A stretch of DNA of 64,000 nucleotides from VRUE01 sp963716735 (GTDB lineage: Bacteria; Actinomycetota; Thermoleophilia; Solirubrobacterales; 70-9). This document shows positions 8,285 to 19,426 of this stretch, piece after piece. Location of the stretch: the NCBI GenBank assembly GCA_963716735.1, contig OY970321.1, positions 1,240,001 to 1,304,000 of the forward strand, in the 5' to 3' direction. Each line of letters opens with the position of its first letter. Position 1 is the stretch's first letter. A program made the position numbers and the translations under genes. The notes beneath the pieces were generated by a model. That model was not told where the DNA came from. It searched no databases and worked only from the letters and a program-made list of their open reading frames with translations.

Positions 8285-9130
8285 TCAGCGATTCTCGCCT
8301 ACCCGCGCGGGCAACGGCTCCAAACGGCGGCCGCGACGGTCGAAGACGCCGATCTCCCCCACACCGAGGTCGGCGAGAAACTCGAGTGCACGTGCGTAGC
8401 CGAAACCGACCTGCTCGGGCAGGTGCGCGTCGGAGGAGAGGGCGAAGGAGGCACCGGCCTCGACGCACATCTCGGCGAAGGCGAATGACGGATAGAGCTC
8501 GCCGACCGGCTTGCGCAGTCCCGCGGTCGAGAGCTCGACCGCGATCCCGCTCTCGGCAATCGCCTCGACCGCGGGCTCGTAGTAGTGGCGCGGGTCGCGC
8601 TCGGGCAGCGGCCGGGCACGACCCCAGACCTTGACCAGGTCGGGGTGGGCGAGGATGTCGAAGAGTCCAGAGCGCGCGCACTCGGCGAGCGCCTCGAAGT
8701 AGCGGCGCCAGACCTCGTCGGCGTCCCCCGAGCCCTCCCACACGTCCCAACCCTCGTGGTCGACCGCCACCTCGCCGACAAAGTGCACCGAGCCGACGAC
8801 GTAGTCGAAGTCGTGCGCCTCGAGCAGGTTCGCGGTGCGGTCCTCGGCGCCCGGGACGAAATCGCACTCGATGCCGAGCTTGAGACCGGCCCCGCGGACG
8901 AACTCGCAGTAAGCACCGAGGTCGTCGCGCGCCTGCTCCTGCCAGAAGGGATGCCGCCAGAGACCGAGCGCCTCGGTGAAGCGGTAGACGTGCTCGGAGA
9001 CGCCCAGCTCCTCGACCCCGGCCGCGGTCGCGGCCTCGCGATAGCGCTCGACGTTCTCCGCCGTGAAGTACTGCTCAGGCGGCGTGTCGGGCTCGTCCGG
9101 GCGCAGGTGGAGGTGGTAGTCGGTCAGCAC
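8285..9130 (-). CDS. PHP-domain phosphatase, histidinol-phosphatase-like
   Basis: A 281-residue PHP metallophosphoesterase. It opens with the metal motif DYHLHLRPDE (H6, H8), has GVSEHVYRF, IECDFVPG, VVGSVHFVG and DILAHPDLVKVWG as further ligand motifs, and ends with SSDAHLPEQVGFGYARA. This is the arrangement of HisK-type histidinol phosphatases and related PHP hydrolases. The specific substrate is not certain; no his genes are nearby. It ends immediately before ispF on the same strand. Confidence 0.82.
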   Translation of the reverse strand: MLTDYHLHLRPDEPDTPPEQYFTAENVERYREAATAAGVEELGVSEHVYRFTEALGLWRHPFWQEQARDDLGAYCEFVRGAGLKLGIECDFVPGAEDRTANLLEAHDFDYVVGSVHFVGEVAVDHEGWDVWEGSGDADEVWRRYFEALAECARSGLFDILAHPDLVKVWGRARPLPERDPRHYYEPAVEAIAESGIAVELSTAGLRKPVGELYPSFAFAEMCVEAGASFALSSDAHLPEQVGFGYARALEFLADLGVGEIGVFDRRGRRLEPLPARVGENR

Positions 9131-9176
9131 AGGCCCCGCACGTTACGACCTGAGGACGTCCCAGTAGGGTCGGGGC

Positions 9177-10166
9177 ATGGTCCACCTGCGGATCGTCGTC
9201 CCGCCAGATCGGTCCGAGAAGGTGCTGGGCCTGCTCGAAACGACGCGGTCGGCCTGCAACCTGGTCTATCTCCCCAACGCGGCCCGCCAGCCCAGTGGTG
9301 ACGTGGTCCTTTGCGACGTGGCCCGCGAGGACGCCAGCATCGTGATCGAGGATCTGAAAGAGCTCGGAGTGGCGCGGGACGGGTCGATAGCGCTGGAGCA
9401 GATCGACTCGCAGATATCCGACGCCGCCAAGCGGGCCGAGCGGGCGGCATGGGGAGTTCCGTCTGACGCGGTGGTCTGGGAGGAGGTCGAGGCCCGCACG
9501 TCGGAGAGCAGCGAGCTGGGGGGCAACTTCCTCGTCTTCATGATCCTCGCCTGCCTGATCGGCTCGGTCGGGATCTTCACGGGCTCACCGATCCTGATCG
9601 TCGGCGCGATGGTCGTCGGGCCGGAGTTCGGGCCGCTGGCGGGCCTTTGCGTGGCGATCGTCGAGCGTCGCCGCAGAGTCGCACTGCGCTCGCTTGCCGC
9701 TCTGACGATCGGCTTCCCGGTCGGGATCACCGCTGCATTCCTCTTCACGCTGATCTGCGTCGCCACCGGCCTGGTCGACGCTGACTTCAAAAGCATCGAC
9801 AACCCACTGACCCAATTCATCGCCGAGCCGGACGCTTTCTCGATCATCGTCGCCGTCTTCGCCGGAGCCGCCGGCGTCCTCTCGCTTACCTCCGCGAAGT
9901 CGGGGGCGCTGGTCGGCGTGCTGATCTCGGTTACGACGATTCCGGCAGCAGCCAACATCGGCGTGGCGGCTGCGCTCGGCAACTGGGCCGATTGGCGCGG
10001 CGCGATCGCCCAACTCTGCCTCAACCTGGCCGGGATCGTCCTGGCCGGCGTCTGCACCCTCTATGTCGAGCGGCAGCTCTTCAGGCGGCGACGGCAACGC
10101 CACCTGACAGACGGGAGCAGGGCCGCCGCCGGCCTGCCAGCCGACCGGAGCAGCCACGGCCGATGA
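9177..10166 (+). CDS. DUF389 membrane protein
   Basis: A 329-residue protein with a soluble N-terminal part (residues 1-115, beginning MVHLRIVVPPDRSEKVL) followed by six or so hydrophobic segments from about residue 120 to 300, including the family's GSPILIVGAMVVGPEFGPLAG and TSAKSGALVGVLISVTTIPAAANIGVAAA. DUF389 (TIGR00341/TIGR00271) proteins are bacterial membrane proteins of unknown function. It is divergent from the PHP phosphatase and inserted between ispF and ispD. Its TGA overlaps the ATG of the following 48-residue gene. Confidence 0.87.
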   Translation: MVHLRIVVPPDRSEKVLGLLETTRSACNLVYLPNAARQPSGDVVLCDVAREDASIVIEDLKELGVARDGSIALEQIDSQISDAAKRAERAAWGVPSDAVVWEEVEARTSESSELGGNFLVFMILACLIGSVGIFTGSPILIVGAMVVGPEFGPLAGLCVAIVERRRRVALRSLAALTIGFPVGITAAFLFTLICVATGLVDADFKSIDNPLTQFIAEPDAFSIIVAVFAGAAGVLSLTSAKSGALVGVLISVTTIPAAANIGVAAALGNWADWRGAIAQLCLNLAGIVLAGVCTLYVERQLFRRRRQRHLTDGSRAAAGLPADRSSHGR

Positions 10167-10309
10167 GACGCGAACTCGCCCTGATGCTCGGCGCTTTCGC
10201 GATCGGCGCAGCCATTCCAGGGGCACTCGGCGCCGTCAGCCTCGGCGTCGCTCTTGGCGTCGGCCAGGTCTGCTTCGCGGCAGCGCTTGTCTGGGTCCTG
10301 CTCTCCTGA
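10163..10309 (+). CDS. Small membrane protein, 48 residues
   Basis: Starts at an ATG overlapping the DUF389 stop (ATGA) and encodes MRRELALMLG followed by one or two hydrophobic segments rich in Gly/Ala/Val (to VWVLLS). The overlap argues that it is translated by coupling with the DUF389 protein and may be an accessory subunit of it. No family recognised. A small reading frame of this composition could be chance, hence modest confidence. Confidence 0.5.
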   Translation: MRRELALMLGAFAIGAAIPGALGAVSLGVALGVGQVCFAAALVWVLLS

Positions 10310-10313
10310 GCGG

Positions 10314-11654
10314 CTACTTGCCGCCCTTTTTACCGGCGTGCTTGTGATGCTTCTTTTTCTTATGGGGCTTCTTGAACGTCACGGTCTTTTTCTGGGGAGC
10401 CCCCGCAACACCGCCGTCGGGGGTGAAGCCGATCGAGACCGGGACGGTCAGCTTGCCTTTTTTTGCCAGCAGTGCCTTGCCGGCGCCTGAGAGGCTGACG
10501 GTGAGGGTGACCGGTCCAGCCGCGCTGGCGTGGACGCTGGTGGGAACCAGCAGCGGCTTTTTCGCCTTCACCTTGCCACCGTGTGGCTTCGCCGAAGCCA
10601 AGGCCCGACTGACCCTCGCCGCGGCGGCCCCCGCGGGGGGAGACCCGGCGGTCACGGTGCCGGGGCCGGGCACGTTGACGGTGATCGTGGCTTTGGTGCC
10701 GCCGCTCTTGAATTTGACGCTCGGCCCAAGCGTGAACGCGTTGCTGGGCGGCGGCGGGGGTGACCCGGCCGCGGGAGGAGGCGGAATCGCCAGCTCTTTC
10801 CCGGTCGGCGGCCGGCAGGTTGCCGGATCCTCATTGATGAAACGCAGGTTGTCGAGGAAGACCGCCGAGTCGTAGATCGGGTCGCTTGCGTCGAAGATCG
10901 AGAGGAAGATCGAGTGGGCACCGGGGGAAATCGGGGTCTTCGTGGTGATCAGGCCCGTGGCGGCATCGAAATAGGTGCCTCCGGCCTCCGCTTCGTTGAC
11001 GGCCGTTTCACCGAGACCGTTGACCGAGATCGGCTCGCCCGCGGGCGACGCGGCGAAATCGCTCGACCTGACCAGGCCGCCGCCGTCTTCGACCGCCCAA
11101 CTGGTCGAGTCGACCTCGGCGATGAAGGCATCGTTGAACGGGGAACCGACGAACTCCGGGAACTCCTCGGAGAGGAACCGATAGTCGAGCGCCAGGCAGT
11201 TGGCGCCGCCGGGCACCGCGACGTTGACCTTGAGCACGGTCCAGTCTTCGGCACCCTCGCCGCGATCTGGAGACAACGGTTCACTGAAATGGCTGAGAAA
11301 TGCGAACTGGGTGTCTTCTTCTTCGTTCGTCAGCAACGCGCCAACCGAATTCACGTCACCCGAGGAAAGGATCGCGTACGTTTCGCCATTGGTCGGGAAA
11401 CCGGCCAGTTCGCGCGGCAGAGGGGTGGCGAGCGACTTGTCGCCGTAGCCGATCGGCGACGGCGCCCCCGTGCCACCGAAGGCGTACTCGGGCAGCGACG
11501 CGGACGTCAGGCTTGCCGGATCGGCGATCAGCTTTTCCGCGGCGGTTTTTGGCGTGCCCGGCCCTGCCGGATCGAGCGCCGTTACGTTCGCCAGCGCCTG
11601 CGTCGGCACCAGCAAAGCGAACGCCACAACTGCGGACGCGACAAATCTCCTCAT
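10314..11654 (-). CDS. Secreted choice-of-anchor L domain protein with Lys/His-rich tail
   Basis: A 446-residue exported protein: signal peptide MRRFVASAVVAFALLVPTQA, then an anchor-L-type domain (residues about 30-270) with features such as ALDYRFLSEEFPEFVGSPFNDAFI and SAVFLDNLRF. A Pro-rich linker (PPPPAAGSPPPPPS) leads to an Ig-like beta domain (about 300-425). The last 20 residues are Lys/His-rich (HKKKKHHKHAGKKGGK), a basic tail that could bind wall polymer, nucleic acid or metal. No sorting signal of the LPXTG type is visible. It is inserted in the ispD-ispF interval and is convergent with the DUF389 pair. Confidence 0.8.
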   Translation of the reverse strand: MRRFVASAVVAFALLVPTQALANVTALDPAGPGTPKTAAEKLIADPASLTSASLPEYAFGGTGAPSPIGYGDKSLATPLPRELAGFPTNGETYAILSSGDVNSVGALLTNEEEDTQFAFLSHFSEPLSPDRGEGAEDWTVLKVNVAVPGGANCLALDYRFLSEEFPEFVGSPFNDAFIAEVDSTSWAVEDGGGLVRSSDFAASPAGEPISVNGLGETAVNEAEAGGTYFDAATGLITTKTPISPGAHSIFLSIFDASDPIYDSAVFLDNLRFINEDPATCRPPTGKELAIPPPPAAGSPPPPPSNAFTLGPSVKFKSGGTKATITVNVPGPGTVTAGSPPAGAAAARVSRALASAKPHGGKVKAKKPLLVPTSVHASAAGPVTLTVSLSGAGKALLAKKGKLTVPVSIGFTPDGGVAGAPQKKTVTFKKPHKKKKHHKHAGKKGGK

Positions 11655-11704
11655 GGTCTGAATCTCCCCGATAGCCCGAATTTGGTTCCGCCCAAACTAC
11701 ACGA

Positions 11705-11726
11705 TTAGTCGACCTTGAGCGACTAA
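11705..11726 (-). terminator. Small hairpin at the ispD stop codon
   Basis: TTAGTCG and CGACTAA (7-base stem, 8-base loop) overlap the TAG stop of ispD at 11723-11725. There is no strong T run after it on the minus strand, so it is at best a weak terminator. Confidence 0.35.
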
Positions 11727-12418
11727 CCGGAGAGCAGCAGCTCCGCCAGGCGCAAATCGGTCGGCGTCGTGACCTTGAGGTTCTCCGGCGCGGATGGGTG
11801 GATCCGCACCCTGCCCCCCGCCGCCTCGATCAGCATCGCCTCGTCCGTCGCCAACTCGACCTGCACCGGATCGGCTTCGAGCGCCTTCCTCAGCGCATCG
11901 ACACGAAACACCTGCGGCGTCTGCGCCGCCCAGAGCCGCCCGCGATCGACCGTCCCCTCCACCTCGATTGCAGCTTTTTCCCCACTCTGGGATGGAAAAT
12001 CCTTCATTGGGTCGCCGAGGACCCGCTTGATCGTGTCGGTGACCGGGGTCGCGGCAATCGCCCCGTCGGCCTCGGGATCGTCGACCAGGGTCGCGATCAC
12101 ATCCTCGATCAGCTGCGGCGTCACCCGCGGCCGGGCGGCGTCGTGGATCGCAACCAGCTCGGTCTCCACCGCAACGAGCGCGTTGGCAACCGACTGGGCG
12201 CGGGTGGCGCCACCGTCGACTACTCCCAGGTCATCGCCGCCAAGGTCGTGAACGTGGCCCGGCGGGCAGGCGACGACGATCGAGCGCACGCCGGCGGCCG
12301 CCCGCATCGCCACGATCGACCACTCGACCATCGGCCTGCCGGCGAGCGGCACGAAGGCCTTCGGGCCGCCGGCTCCGAGCCTCTCCCCGGAGCCGGCGGC
12401 CGCGATGACCGCGGTGAC
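11723..12418 (-). CDS. ispD: 2-C-methyl-D-erythritol 4-phosphate cytidylyltransferase, no canonical start codon
   Basis: A 231-residue nucleotidyltransferase that makes CDP-ME in the MEP pathway. The fold starts TAVIAAAGSGERLGAGGPKAF (CTP-binding loop), then HDAARPRV, TDTIKRV, AAQTPQVF and ATDEAMLIEAAG, so it is complete and of normal length. The odd point is the start. At the expected N-terminus the codon is GTC (12416-12418), and I find no in-frame ATG, GTG or TTG between it and 12712, which lies deep inside carD in another frame. Either a rare start codon (GTC or the ATC four codons later) is used by coupling with carD, whose stop is 19 bases upstream, or a base is wrong. Confidence 0.88.
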   Translation of the reverse strand, partial: VTAVIAAAGSGERLGAGGPKAFVPLAGRPMVEWSIVAMRAAAGVRSIVVACPPGHVHDLGGDDLGVVDGGATRAQSVANALVAVETELVAIHDAARPRVTPQLIEDVIATLVDDPEADGAIAATPVTDTIKRVLGDPMKDFPSQSGEKAAIEVEGTVDRGRLWAAQTPQVFRVDALRKALEADPVQVELATDEAMLIEAAGGRVRIHPSAPENLKVTTPTDLRLAELLLSG

Positions 12419-12437
12419 GGATGCTGCGGCGGAACTG

Positions 12438-13034
12438 CTAGGCGGTGGCGGCGAAGCGCTCCTCCAGCAGGCCGTCGAGGTACTCCTCCGCGCCTTCCTC
12501 GTCCTTGTCGAGCGCGTACATGAACTCCGACGCGAGGATCTTCTTGGCCCGCGTGTACATCTGCTTCTCGCCGGTGGAGAGACCCTTCTCCATCTCGCGA
12601 AGCGCCAGGTTGCGGACGACCTCGGCGAGCTCGAACACGTCGCCGGTCTTGATCTTCTCGCGGTTGTACTTGAAACGCCGGTTCCAGTTCTTCGGCATCT
12701 CGGACACGTCATCGGTGAGGACGCCTGTGACCTTCTTGATTTCGACCTCGTCGATGACCCGTCGCAGTCCCGCCTTGCCGGCGTTTTCGCAGGGCACCAT
12801 CACGGTGAGTTCGTTGTGGAGGATCTTGATCGTGAGGTATTCACGCTCCTCCCCCATCAGCTCCCGCGCCTCTTTCTTCATCACCAGGCCAGCGCCGTGA
12901 TGCGGATAGACGACCTTGTCGCCCTCCTCGAAGTCGCATACGTACTCGACTTCCTCGATGCTTACCTCGGTGGTCTCCTCTAGCTGGGGAATCGCTTGCT
13001 CCTTTCGATTTGTGACGGCCGCCGTGGCCGTCAA
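12438..13034 (-). CDS. carD: CarD-family transcription regulator
   Basis: A 198-residue protein with the CarD/TRCF RNA-polymerase-interaction domain at the N-terminus (DFEEGDKVVYPHHGAGLV) and the helical DNA-binding C-terminal part (NWNRRFKYNREKIKTGDVFE to LASEFMYALDKD). CarD stabilises the open complex at rRNA and other promoters in actinobacteria and is essential in mycobacteria. The start given is the TTG at 13034, which overlaps the disA stop (TTGA). A strong AAAGGAG lies inside the gene 6 bases before an ATT (PQLEETTEV follows), so initiation may really be there. Adjacent to ispD, as in mycobacteria. Confidence 0.92.
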   Translation of the reverse strand: MTATAAVTNRKEQAIPQLEETTEVSIEEVEYVCDFEEGDKVVYPHHGAGLVMKKEARELMGEEREYLTIKILHNELTVMVPCENAGKAGLRRVIDEVEIKKVTGVLTDDVSEMPKNWNRRFKYNREKIKTGDVFELAEVVRNLALREMEKGLSTGEKQMYTRAKKILASEFMYALDKDEEGAEEYLDGLLEERFAATA

Positions 13035-14143
13035 CTCTGTAAGTACCGGTCCACCAGATCGACCTCTTGCAGCCGCCGCAGGCCCTCGCGGATGTCCTTG
13101 GCCCGGGTCTGGCCGACGTCCTCGACGGCTTCGAGGTCGGCGTCGGATGCCGCCAGGACCTCCTCCAGGCCGCCTAGGTCGTGGATGATCTTCTGGACGA
13201 CAAGCTTGGGGATACGGGGAATGCGGCCCATCACGCGGTAACCGCGCGGCGCGACCGGGAAGTCGAGGGTGTTGAGCTTGCGGTCGTAGCCGAGCAGCTC
13301 GGCCAGGCGACCGAAATCGAGCACGTCCTCGTGCGGCATCCGCGCCAGCGACTGCAGGACGGTGCCGAGGTTCTGCTCGGAGTCTTCGACCGAGTAGTCG
13401 CGGATCAGCGCCGACTTGTCGCCGGCGACACCGACCATCGTCTCCTCCAGCTGCATCTCGATCAAGCGCCCCTCGGTGCCGAGCTCGACGATGTAGCGCT
13501 CGACCTCGACCGCCATTCGCGTCGTCAGCTCCGCCCGCTGGAGGGCGGTGAGCGCGTCGTAGAGGACCCCGCCACCCTCGAACTCGAGCACGGTGAGGCG
13601 GTCGGAGACCTGTTCGAGCCGCTCGCGGTACTTCTCCAGCGTCGCCAGGCCCTGGTTCGCCTTGGCCAGCACCGCGGGGATCTCCTGCAGGATGTACTTG
13701 GTCCCCTCGACGTAGAGGGAGACGACGTCGCGGCGCTGGGAAATCGCCACGACCAGCGCGCTGGTCTGTTTGGAGACGCGCTCCGCCGTGCGGTGGCGGG
13801 TGCCGGTCTCCGAGGAGAGGATCGTCGGGTCCGGCATCAGCTGCACGTTGGCCCAGACGATTTTGGTCGCCTCGGCGTTGAGCACGATCGCCCCATCCAT
13901 CTTTGCCACCTGGTAGAGCATCGCCGGCGTGTAGTCGATGCCGAGCTCGATCCCGCCCGAGAGCATGTGCGAGATGTCACCGGGATCGCCGACGACGATC
14001 AGACCGCCGGTGCTGGCGTGGACGATATTGTCGAGACCCTCGCGCAGCGCCCCACCGGGAGCGACTACATCCAGGGCCCTGAGAAGCCGGGGATCCTGTC
14101 GTTCCGCTAGCTCGTGAAGCTCATCCCCTGGCGGCGAAGACAT
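13031..14143 (-). CDS. disA: DNA-integrity scanning diadenylate cyclase
   Basis: A 370-residue DisA. The DAC domain carries the catalytic DGA (KMDGAIVLNAEA) and RHR (ETGTRHRTAERVSKQ) motifs that convert two ATP into cyclic di-AMP; a helical linker and a C-terminal HhH DNA-binding domain (DLGGLEEVLAASDADLEAVE) follow. Family DisA forms octamers that scan DNA and slow c-di-AMP synthesis at branched DNA. Its stop overlaps the carD start. Its place between clpC and ispD is that found in Bacillus. Confidence 0.96.
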   Translation of the reverse strand: MSSPPGDELHELAERQDPRLLRALDVVAPGGALREGLDNIVHASTGGLIVVGDPGDISHMLSGGIELGIDYTPAMLYQVAKMDGAIVLNAEATKIVWANVQLMPDPTILSSETGTRHRTAERVSKQTSALVVAISQRRDVVSLYVEGTKYILQEIPAVLAKANQGLATLEKYRERLEQVSDRLTVLEFEGGGVLYDALTALQRAELTTRMAVEVERYIVELGTEGRLIEMQLEETMVGVAGDKSALIRDYSVEDSEQNLGTVLQSLARMPHEDVLDFGRLAELLGYDRKLNTLDFPVAPRGYRVMGRIPRIPKLVVQKIIHDLGGLEEVLAASDADLEAVEDVGQTRAKDIREGLRRLQEVDLVDRYLQS

Positions 14144-14235
14144 CTAGTCTAGGATGGCAAATTCCGCTCTGGAATGCGGTCTGGCTAATCTCGACTGGAC
14201 AGGTCGGGAAGGACATTGTCAAGCGAATCGGTCAC

Positions 14236-15627
14236 CTAAAGGTGGAAATGCCGGCGATGGGTGTGCGGCTCAGGCAGGGGACGCCCGGAATCCCGGACGA
14301 AGGTCCAGGTCAGGGTGGCGCCGATCGCACATAAAGCGACCAAAACCCAGGTCGAGCCGCCGACGGAATCCGCGAACGAGCCGTCGTCGCCGAGCAGTGC
14401 GTGGAAGACGGCGCCGGTGACGGCGAGGGCGATCGTACCCGCCATCACCCGATCCATCGCCAGCACCCCGGAGGCGATGCCCACCTTCTCGGCCGGCATC
14501 GCCGCCATCGCCGCGGTCGACATCGGCGCGTAGACGAGCCCCAGCGCGACCCCGAACGGCAGGTAACCGGCGAGCAGGAGGGCGTAGGAGCTGCCGGCAT
14601 CGATCTGGGTCAGAGCCAGGAGGCCAACCACGCCGAGGACCATCCCGACCGTCATCAGCCCCCTGGCCCCGAAGCGGGCAATCAGCCGCCCTGAGAAGGG
14701 CGAGATGAAGATCATCGGCACCGTGATCGGCAGGATCATCAGGCCGCTGAGAACAGCCGAGTGGCCACGCACGTCCTGCAGGTACTGGGACTGGAAGAAC
14801 ATCACCGACCAGTAGGCGCCGACCAGGGCGAAGGCGGCGGCGCTGGCGCCGAAGTAGGGGCCGTTGCGGAAAAGCGAGAAGTCGACGATCGGTTCCGCGA
14901 CCCGATGCTCGATCCGCCAGAACGCGCAGAGGCAGGCGATGCCGAGCAGAGCCAGAGCAACGGTGGGGCCGGTTCCCCAGACTCGCGCCTGGACCAAGGC
15001 GAGGACGACCGCGGTCAGCCCGACGGCGAGTGAGACCAGCCCCGGCAGGTCTATCCGCCGGCCTGAGCCGGGGTCGGTCGACTCCGGTGCGGCCAGCGCC
15101 GTGATCGCGATCCCGATCGCGGCGATCGGCAGATTGACCCAGAAGATCAGCCGCCAGTCGAGGTCGACCAGGGCGCCACCGGCGAGCGGGCCGATGCCGA
15201 GCGCCACTGCCGAGATCCCTGCCCAGATGCCGAGTGCGCGAGCCTGCTGCTCGGCCGGAAACACGTTGCAGACTATCGCCAGCGAGAGCGGCAGCATCGG
15301 TGCCGCGCCCGCCCCCTGCAACACCCTGCCGCAGATCAGCGTCAATTCGTCGTTGGCCGCTCCGGAGACGACCGAACCAAGGGCGAAAACGCACATCCCG
15401 GCGATGAACAGCCGCTTGCGGCCGAACATGTCGCCGAGCCGCCCGGCCGTAACGACGAGGGCCGTTATCGCAAGCAGGTAGCCGTTCATCACCCACTGCA
15501 GGCCGGCGGCACTGGCGTCGACGTCGTGACGGATGCTCGGCAGGGCGAGAGCGACGACGGTCGAGTCGAGCATCAGCAGGAAGAGGCCAGTGCAGGTACC
15601 GGCGAGCGTCCACCACTGGCGCGACAT
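14236..15627 (-). CDS. MFS drug-exporter-like transporter (DHA2 family)
   Basis: A 463-residue major facilitator protein with about 14 hydrophobic segments. The family marks are LMLDSTVVALALPSI in helix 1 (motif D of DHA2), GRLGDMFGRKRLF (motif A) and GRVLQGAGAAPMLPLSLAI (motif B). These are proton-driven exporters of drugs, dyes or metabolites; the substrate cannot be inferred. It ends in a His-rich tail (PHTHRRHFHL). It sits between disA and an aldo/keto reductase, interrupting the clpC-disA neighbourhood. Confidence 0.88.
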   Translation of the reverse strand: MSRQWWTLAGTCTGLFLLMLDSTVVALALPSIRHDVDASAAGLQWVMNGYLLAITALVVTAGRLGDMFGRKRLFIAGMCVFALGSVVSGAANDELTLICGRVLQGAGAAPMLPLSLAIVCNVFPAEQQARALGIWAGISAVALGIGPLAGGALVDLDWRLIFWVNLPIAAIGIAITALAAPESTDPGSGRRIDLPGLVSLAVGLTAVVLALVQARVWGTGPTVALALLGIACLCAFWRIEHRVAEPIVDFSLFRNGPYFGASAAAFALVGAYWSVMFFQSQYLQDVRGHSAVLSGLMILPITVPMIFISPFSGRLIARFGARGLMTVGMVLGVVGLLALTQIDAGSSYALLLAGYLPFGVALGLVYAPMSTAAMAAMPAEKVGIASGVLAMDRVMAGTIALAVTGAVFHALLGDDGSFADSVGGSTWVLVALCAIGATLTWTFVRDSGRPLPEPHTHRRHFHL

Positions 15628-15648
15628 GCGCGCGACCCTAAAGGACAG

Positions 15649-16779
15649 TCAGGCGGTGGCGAGGTCGCGATCGGGGTCGATGCCCCAGCGCTCGCCCACC
15701 GCCGCCAGCTCAGCATCGAGGGCCCAGCGGTCGGGGCGCTCCTCGCCCTCGTGCGCGGGATTGGCGCCCTTCAACGCCATGCAGCCGGTGTTATCGCCGG
15801 CGGCGCGGATCGCGACGATGTCCTCCTCGCTGAGGCGCTGCTCGGCGGGCAGGTTCGCCAGTTCGACTCGCTTGGCCTCGATCGGGCAGGCTTCCGCGCC
15901 AGCCTCCTGGATCAGGGTCGGGACGACGCACTCGACCGCGGGATGGGCGAGGTTCCACTGGCAGGCCAGCTGGATCGGGGTGAGCCGGGCTCGTTCGGCG
16001 ATCGGCATCAGCGGCTCCAGCTTTTCCAGCCCGGTCTCGATCCAGCCCTCTGGCCGGAAGGCCCGGTGATCGCCTTTAGCCAGCTCCATCCCAGGTCGCA
16101 GGTCGCCCCAGAAGAGCCCGCCGTAGTCGACCACGCGAGTGATCACCTTGACGCCGTTGCGAGCGGCCGCATCGAGGCAGAGCTCACCGGGCCAGGGCTC
16201 GAACGGGTTGAGGATGATCATCGCCCAATCGATCCGCTCGCCGAAGCGCTCGATGCAGCCGATCAGGTCGAGGGTGAAGCCGTTGGCCGGGCCGGGCGCG
16301 ACCCCGATCTGGTCGGTGAGCCCGGCCTCGCGGAGCGCCGCCATCCCATCCCAGACCGCCTCGCTCGAGTAGCCGATCCGGTCGGGGTTGTGCAGCAGCA
16401 GCAGGTCGAAGCGCTCCGCCCCAAGCCGCTCGAGGCTGCGCTCGGCGGCCATCCGCAGGTAGCCGGCGTACTGGTCGGGACCACGAAGGTCGGGGCTGGT
16501 GAAGCGAGGAAACCCCCGCGGCCCATCCCGCTCGCCCTCGTAGAAATCGTGGCCAACCGCGCCGACGAGCGAATAGTCCTCACGAGGCGCTCCAACCAGC
16601 GCCCGTCCGAGGACTCGATCCGCCTCGCCCTGCCCGTAGGTGTCGGCGGTGAGCACCGTGTCGATGCCGCTGCCGGGGCGCAAGAGCGCCTCCAGTCGCT
16701 CCGCCTCGATTTCCTCGCCGTAGCGGATGAACCGCCCGCCGCTCCAGGTGCCTACGGCACTACGGCCGGGCTCGCGCAT
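15649..16779 (-). CDS. Aldo/keto reductase family protein
   Basis: A 376-residue TIM-barrel protein. It shows the family elements FDLLLLHNPDRIGY (strand 4 region), DQIGVAPGPANGF and MPIAERARLTPIQLACQWNL, and a C-terminal cofactor-loop region QEAGAEACPIEAKRVELANL. The usual catalytic Asp-Tyr-Lys-His set is not fully recognisable: a Tyr is present in ADTYGQGEADRVLG. The enzyme would reduce a carbonyl with NADPH; the substrate is unknown. The frame stays open far upstream into the opposite reading of clpC, but MREPG at 16779 is the sensible start, 15 bases after clpC ends. Confidence 0.78.
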   Translation of the reverse strand: MREPGRSAVGTWSGGRFIRYGEEIEAERLEALLRPGSGIDTVLTADTYGQGEADRVLGRALVGAPREDYSLVGAVGHDFYEGERDGPRGFPRFTSPDLRGPDQYAGYLRMAAERSLERLGAERFDLLLLHNPDRIGYSSEAVWDGMAALREAGLTDQIGVAPGPANGFTLDLIGCIERFGERIDWAMIILNPFEPWPGELCLDAAARNGVKVITRVVDYGGLFWGDLRPGMELAKGDHRAFRPEGWIETGLEKLEPLMPIAERARLTPIQLACQWNLAHPAVECVVPTLIQEAGAEACPIEAKRVELANLPAEQRLSEEDIVAIRAAGDNTGCMALKGANPAHEGEERPDRWALDAELAAVGERWGIDPDRDLATA

Positions 16780-16793
16780 CGGTGATGCGGCGC

Positions 16794-19394
<2,601 letters not shown>

Positions 19395-19405
19395 AGGCTT
19401 CCTCT

Positions 19406-19426
19406 CTTGACCCTCTCATGGTCAAA
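19406..19426 (-). promoter_or_regulatory. Possible heat-shock operator upstream of clpC
   Basis: CTTGACC, 7 bases, GGTCAAA: an inverted repeat whose half sites and 7-base spacing resemble the HspR-associated inverted repeat (HAIR, CTTGAGT-N7-ACTCAAG) with two changes per half. It lies 12-32 bases upstream of the clpC TTG, partly over the leader. CtsR sites contain GGTCAAA too but as direct repeats. No hspR or ctsR gene is in the window. Confidence 0.4.

Noticed and set aside
12419..12712. A 98-residue N-terminal extension of IspD
   Set aside because: It is the out-of-frame reading of carD and has no likeness to IspD.
14217..14222. TTGACA upstream of disA as a -35 box
   Set aside because: No -10-like hexamer at 16-18 bases; distance to the ATG is possible but support is weak.
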